Source of the DNA: Paracoccaceae bacterium
GTDB lineage: Bacteria > Pseudomonadota > Alphaproteobacteria > Rhodobacterales > Rhodobacteraceae
Length of the DNA stretch: 16,642 bases
Direction of reading: 5' to 3'
NCBI GenBank assembly: GCA_003551745.1
Contig: PUNI01000049.1
Coordinates: forward strand, 1 to 16,642
A program made the translations under genes and the position numbers. The first letter of the stretch is position 1. Each line of letters opens with the position of its first letter. A model generated the notes under the pieces. The model did not search any database and had not been told where the DNA came from. It saw only the letters and a program-made list of their open reading frames with translations. Shown one piece after another: positions 14,541 through 16,642 of the stretch.

Positions 14541-14855
14541 TCAGCGGACGCAGTAGGCCTCGGCAGTGGCGGTGAAGGCGCGATAGCGCTGCCAGAAGGC
14601 CCGGTCCCGGCTGCTGCGCGACACGCGGATCTGCTGGGCACGGTCCGGATCGCGGAAGAACCGGGCCGCCTGCCGCTGGTCCGAGCGGTTCAGGTGCCGG
14701 TTCGCCGCCTGCTGGATGCAGCGGCACAGCGCCCGGTTGGCCGCCCCTCGGTCGGAACGCATGCAGGCCGTCTCGATGGCGCTGGCCGTGGCGACCTGCG
14801 GAAGCGCCGGCATGGCCAAGGCGGCCAGAAACAGCGCGATGAAGGTGTTTCGCAT
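14541..14855 (-). CDS. small secreted cysteine-containing protein, function unknown
   Basis: I do not recognise this 104-residue protein. It begins MRNTFIALFLAALAMPALPQ, a typical Sec signal peptide with cleavage expected after about residue 20-26. The mature part is rich in Arg, Gln and Ala. It has four cysteines (TACMRSD, LCRCIQQ and YCVR at the C-terminus), which could form two disulfides in the periplasm. ATG at 14855-14853 is chosen because of the signal peptide and GAGG 7 nt upstream; a longer open frame to 14963 would bury the signal peptide. It directly abuts the sirtuin gene on the same strand and lies 190 nt from the end of atpF. Confidence 0.78.
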   Translation of the reverse strand: MRNTFIALFLAALAMPALPQVATASAIETACMRSDRGAANRALCRCIQQAANRHLNRSDQRQAARFFRDPDRAQQIRVSRSSRDRAFWQRYRAFTATAEAYCVR

Positions 14856-14870
14856 TTCTCTGCCTCGATC

Positions 14871-14892
14871 GGTTTTTCTTGCGGTTTCTTGC
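14871..14892. repeat. short tandem direct repeat upstream of the secreted-protein gene
   Basis: GGTTTTTCTTGC (14871-14882) is followed directly by GGTTTCTTGC (14883-14892). It is a near-identical tandem copy in the 5' leader of the small secreted-protein gene, which is read from the other strand. It is the most AT-rich patch nearby. Function is unknown. Confidence 0.5.
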
Positions 14893-14939
14893 ATTGCCGG
14901 GTGCGCCGCACGGCCTGTGCACGCGCGCCCGCCGGCGGC

Positions 14940-14968
14940 AGTATGCGCAATCGGTCGCGGCAACGCAA
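14940..14968 (-). promoter_or_regulatory. weak candidate promoter for the secreted-protein/sirtuin pair
   Basis: On the minus strand, TTGCGT (14968-14963) and CATACT (14945-14940) are 17 nt apart. The -10 matches four of six bases, but the -35 matches only the TTG. It lies in the gap after atpF, where a promoter for the next two genes would be expected. Confidence 0.25.
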
Positions 14969-15045
14969 TTTCATTCCGCGGACATGCGGCCCCGTCAGAG
15001 GGATGGGGCGCTGGCCGAGCACCCGGCCCCGGCGGGCCGCCAGGC

Positions 15046-15612
15046 CTAGTTCAGGCGGCTCTCGACCTCCGAGATGCCGCTGTCGATCAGCGCGACGGTA
15101 TCCTCGCGGCTCATCTGCCGGGCGATGACGTCGGCCGCGGCAGCCACGGCGACGGCGACGGCGCGGTTGCGCACCGAGCGCAGGGCGGCCGCCTCGGCCG
15201 CGGCGATCTGCTCCTCGGCAGCAGCGAGGCGGCGGGTCACCTGGGTCTCGATGTCGCGCTTGGCCTGGGTGGCGGCATCCTGCGCCTCCTCGGCGGCGCG
15301 GGCGACGATGCGCTCGGCCTGCCCCTTCACCTCGTGCAGCTTGCGCTCGTAGCTGGCCAGCACCTGCTGGGCCTCCTCGCGCAGCCGCCGTGCCTCGTCG
15401 AGATCGGCGCGGATCTGTTCCGCGCGCTGGTCGAGATATCCGGTGATGAACCCGGGCACGCGGAAGTAGACCAGGATGCCTATGAACAGCACGAAGGCGA
15501 TCAGGATGACGATGTCGGTGTTGTAGAGCGACAGGAAGGGCTTGCCCTCGACGGCGGCAAGGGCCGGGCCGGCCGCGACCAGGGCGGCGAGCGTGAGTGT
15601 AAGCTTCCTCAT
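15046..15612 (-). CDS. atpF: F0 ATP synthase subunit b
   Basis: Subunit b forms part of the peripheral stalk that holds F1 to the membrane sector. The 188-residue product begins with a hydrophobic, signal-like segment ([20 protein letters not shown]), as seen in related alphaproteobacterial b subunits. One membrane span follows (about residues 34-50, [17 protein letters not shown]), then a long charged alanine-rich coiled coil. ATG at 15612-15610 overlaps the stop of the b' gene as ATGA. It is the last gene of the F0 operon here; the F1 genes are not in the window. No strong T-tract terminator follows, only GC-rich hairpins in 14995-15045. Confidence 0.93.
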   Translation of the reverse strand: MRKLTLTLAALVAAGPALAAVEGKPFLSLYNTDIVILIAFVLFIGILVYFRVPGFITGYLDQRAEQIRADLDEARRLREEAQQVLASYERKLHEVKGQAERIVARAAEEAQDAATQAKRDIETQVTRRLAAAEEQIAAAEAAALRSVRNRAVAVAVAAAADVIARQMSREDTVALIDSGISEVESRLN

Positions 15613-16148
15613 GCCGCCTTCCCCTTCAGCCGCGCGGTCACCGCCGCCTCGACGGCGGCGGGATCGCCCGTCTGCCCCATGGCGGAGATCACCTCGCCCG
15701 CGGTGTCGCGCGCCACCTGCTCCACGGCCGTGGCGGCCTCGGCCTGGATGGCGGCGAGGCGGCGCTCGGACTCGGCCGTCTTGGCGGCGATCTCGGTGTC
15801 GGCCTTCTGCATGGCGATCTCGAGCTGCTCCTGCATCTCGCGCTTGGTCTTGTCGATGATCCGGTTGGCCTCGGCCCGGGCGTCGGCCAGCGCCTTCTTG
15901 TAGGCGGCCTCGGCCTCCTCGGCCTCCAGCTTCAGCTGCTCGGCCCGCGCGATGTCGTTGGAGATCGCGCCACGCCGCTCGGCCAGAACGGCACCGATGC
16001 GGGGCAGCGCCACCCGCGACAGGATCAGGTAGATCACCACAAGCGTGACGACGAGCCAGAAGATCTGGTTCGGGAAGGTCGCGAAGTCGAGCTGGGGCAT
16101 CCCGACGGTTTCGCGCTCCAGCTCCAGCTGGTCGATGTCTTGCTCCAT
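15609..16148 (-). CDS. atpX: F0 ATP synthase subunit b' (second b-type stalk subunit)
   Basis: Photosynthetic bacteria and chloroplasts have a b/b' heterodimer instead of two identical b subunits. The 179-residue product has a short soluble N-terminus and one membrane span at about residues 27-46 ([20 protein letters not shown]). A long amphipathic coiled coil rich in Glu, Ala and Lys follows. ATG at 16148-16146 has a very strong ribosome binding site, AAGGAGGG, 5 nt upstream. It precedes atpF with an ATGA overlap, and a strong hairpin separates it from atpE. Duplicate b-type genes in tandem are the normal state in this lineage. Confidence 0.92.
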   Translation of the reverse strand: MEQDIDQLELERETVGMPQLDFATFPNQIFWLVVTLVVIYLILSRVALPRIGAVLAERRGAISNDIARAEQLKLEAEEAEAAYKKALADARAEANRIIDKTKREMQEQLEIAMQKADTEIAAKTAESERRLAAIQAEAATAVEQVARDTAGEVISAMGQTGDPAAVEAAVTARLKGKAA

Positions 16149-16176
16149 GCCGCCCTCCTTGGCCGCCGCCGCCGAA

Positions 16177-16199
16177 CGCCCCGCCGCGACGGCGGGGCG
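16177..16199 (-). promoter_or_regulatory. strong intercistronic hairpin between atpE and the b' gene
   Basis: CGCCCCGCCG (16177-16186) pairs perfectly with CGGCGGGGCG (16190-16199) around a 3-nt loop, and GAA/TTC outside can extend it with a bulge. It begins 7 nt after the atpE stop. No T run follows, so it likely stabilises the upstream atpE message or partly limits read-through. Confidence 0.65.
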
Positions 16200-16206
16200 C
16201 GTTCGA

Positions 16207-16443
16207 TCACACGGCGAACATCAGCAGAAGCGCGACCAGGAACGAGAAGATCCCGAGCGCCTCGGCAAAGGCGATGCCGATGAAGAGGAATGCCGTCTGG
16301 CCGGGCGCGGCCGACGGGTTGCGCAGCGCGCCCGAAAGGTAGTTGCCGGCCACATGGCCCACGCCGATGGCGGCGCCGCCCATGCCGAGGCAGGCCAGGC
16401 CCGCGCCGAGATAGGCACCCATTACGACGATATCGCCTTCCAT
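16207..16443 (-). CDS. atpE: F0 ATP synthase subunit c (proteolipid ring)
   Basis: Subunit c forms the rotating proton-carrying ring. The 78-residue product is a helical hairpin with two membrane spans. The polar loop contains RNP at residues 41-43, and the proton-binding glutamate is E61 in [14 protein letters not shown]. The glycine-rich first helix ([21 protein letters not shown]) is typical of the ring-packing motif. ATG at 16443-16441 has AGGAGA about 7 nt upstream. It lies between atpB and the b' gene. Because many c copies are needed per complex, the strong hairpin just after its stop is noteworthy. Confidence 0.96.
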   Translation of the reverse strand: MEGDIVVMGAYLGAGLACLGMGGAAIGVGHVAGNYLSGALRNPSAAPGQTAFLFIGIAFAEALGIFSFLVALLLMFAV

Positions 16444-16495
16444 GATTCGGTCTCCTGTTTTGGAATGGCTGGGATCGGGGCGACCTGCCCGCGCC

Positions 16496-16642
16496 TCAGT
16501 GATGCGGGTGCAAGGCGTCCTTCAGATAGACGCAGGTCAGGATGGTGAAGACGTAGGCCTGGATCAGCGCGACCAGCAGCTCCAGCCCGTAGAGCGCGGT
16601 GACCGCCACGATCGGGATGACGGCGCCGACGCCGAGTGCGCC
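16496..16642 (-). CDS. atpB: F0 ATP synthase subunit a, C-terminal 48 residues (5' part outside window)
   Basis: Subunit a forms the proton channel next to the c ring. Only the C-terminus is present, ending LKDALHPHH before TGA at 16498-16496. The segment [21 protein letters not shown] is the last membrane helix and contains the conserved Gln-Ala-Tyr-Val-Phe signature of the family. The gene continues beyond the right edge of the window. It is followed after 52 nt by atpE, the standard order of an F0 operon. Confidence 0.93.
   Translation of the reverse strand, partial: GALGVGAVIPIVAVTALYGLELLVALIQAYVFTILTCVYLKDALHPHH

Noticed and set aside
14856..14963. Longer start for the small secreted protein at 14963
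   Set aside because: It would place about 36 polar residues before an obvious signal peptide; the ATG at 14855 fits better.
1..16642. Mobile elements, CRISPR arrays, tRNA or rRNA genes, phage or defence genes
   Set aside because: No transposase, repeat-spacer pattern, tRNA-like cloverleaf or foreign-looking base composition was seen; all gene-free gaps are under 200 nt.

Overview
This window is one end of a photosynthesis gene cluster from a very GC-rich (by eye about 70%) purple or aerobic anoxygenic phototrophic alphaproteobacterium. It joins directly to the start of an F0 ATP synthase operon. Gene order, the spheroidene-type carotenoid genes (crtA, crtC, crtD, crtE, crtF, crtI, crtB) and the PpsR/CrtJ palindromes (TGT-N12-ACA) all point to the Rhodobacterales (Rhodobacter/Rhodovulum/Roseobacter-like). 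I cannot name a genus from the sequence alone. No mobile element, CRISPR array, rRNA or tRNA was seen.

Layout. (1) 1-3063, minus strand: crtE-crtF-bchC, with bchC cut by the left edge. In relatives this transcript continues into bchXYZ and puf. A second promoter with paired PpsR sites lies just upstream of bchC. (2) 3064-3188: divergent control region with two PpsR sites. (3) 3189-5954, plus strand: crtD, crtC and a 59-residue membrane protein I do not recognise. crtC has no ATG, GTG or TTG in a credible position. (4) 5955-10367, minus strand: crtA-bchI-bchD-bchO, read in that order and tightly coupled (ATGA, GTGA and a 5-nt gap). (5) 10368-10505: divergent control region with two PpsR sites 76 bp apart centre to centre, one inside an 11-bp-arm inverted repeat. 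(6) 10506-13738, plus strand: crtI-crtB-tspO. (7) 13818-14855, minus strand: a small secreted Cys-containing protein followed by a CobB-type sirtuin. (8) 15046-16642, minus strand: atpB (partial)-atpE-atpX(b')-atpF.

How it works together. CrtE makes geranylgeranyl diphosphate, CrtB makes phytoene and CrtI desaturates it to neurosporene. CrtC hydrates it, CrtD desaturates the product, CrtF methylates it to spheroidene, and CrtA oxidises spheroidene to spheroidenone. BchI and BchD are two of the three Mg-chelatase subunits (BchH is not in the window). BchO is the hydrolase-fold protein that usually accompanies them, and BchC acts late in bacteriochlorophyll a synthesis. TspO is known in Rhodobacter as an outer-membrane, oxygen-linked negative modulator of photosynthesis genes. 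The six PpsR sites suggest that all three pigment promoter regions are repressed together in air. The ATP synthase genes use the proton gradient that the photosystem would generate.

No wholly new system is evident; most of the window is a classical photosynthesis cluster. The observations most worth checking are the missing start codon of crtC inside the crtD overlap (possible non-canonical initiation or a -1 frameshift at a C6 run), the unrecognised small membrane protein after crtC, a possible leaderless tspO transcript, and a strong hairpin after atpE.
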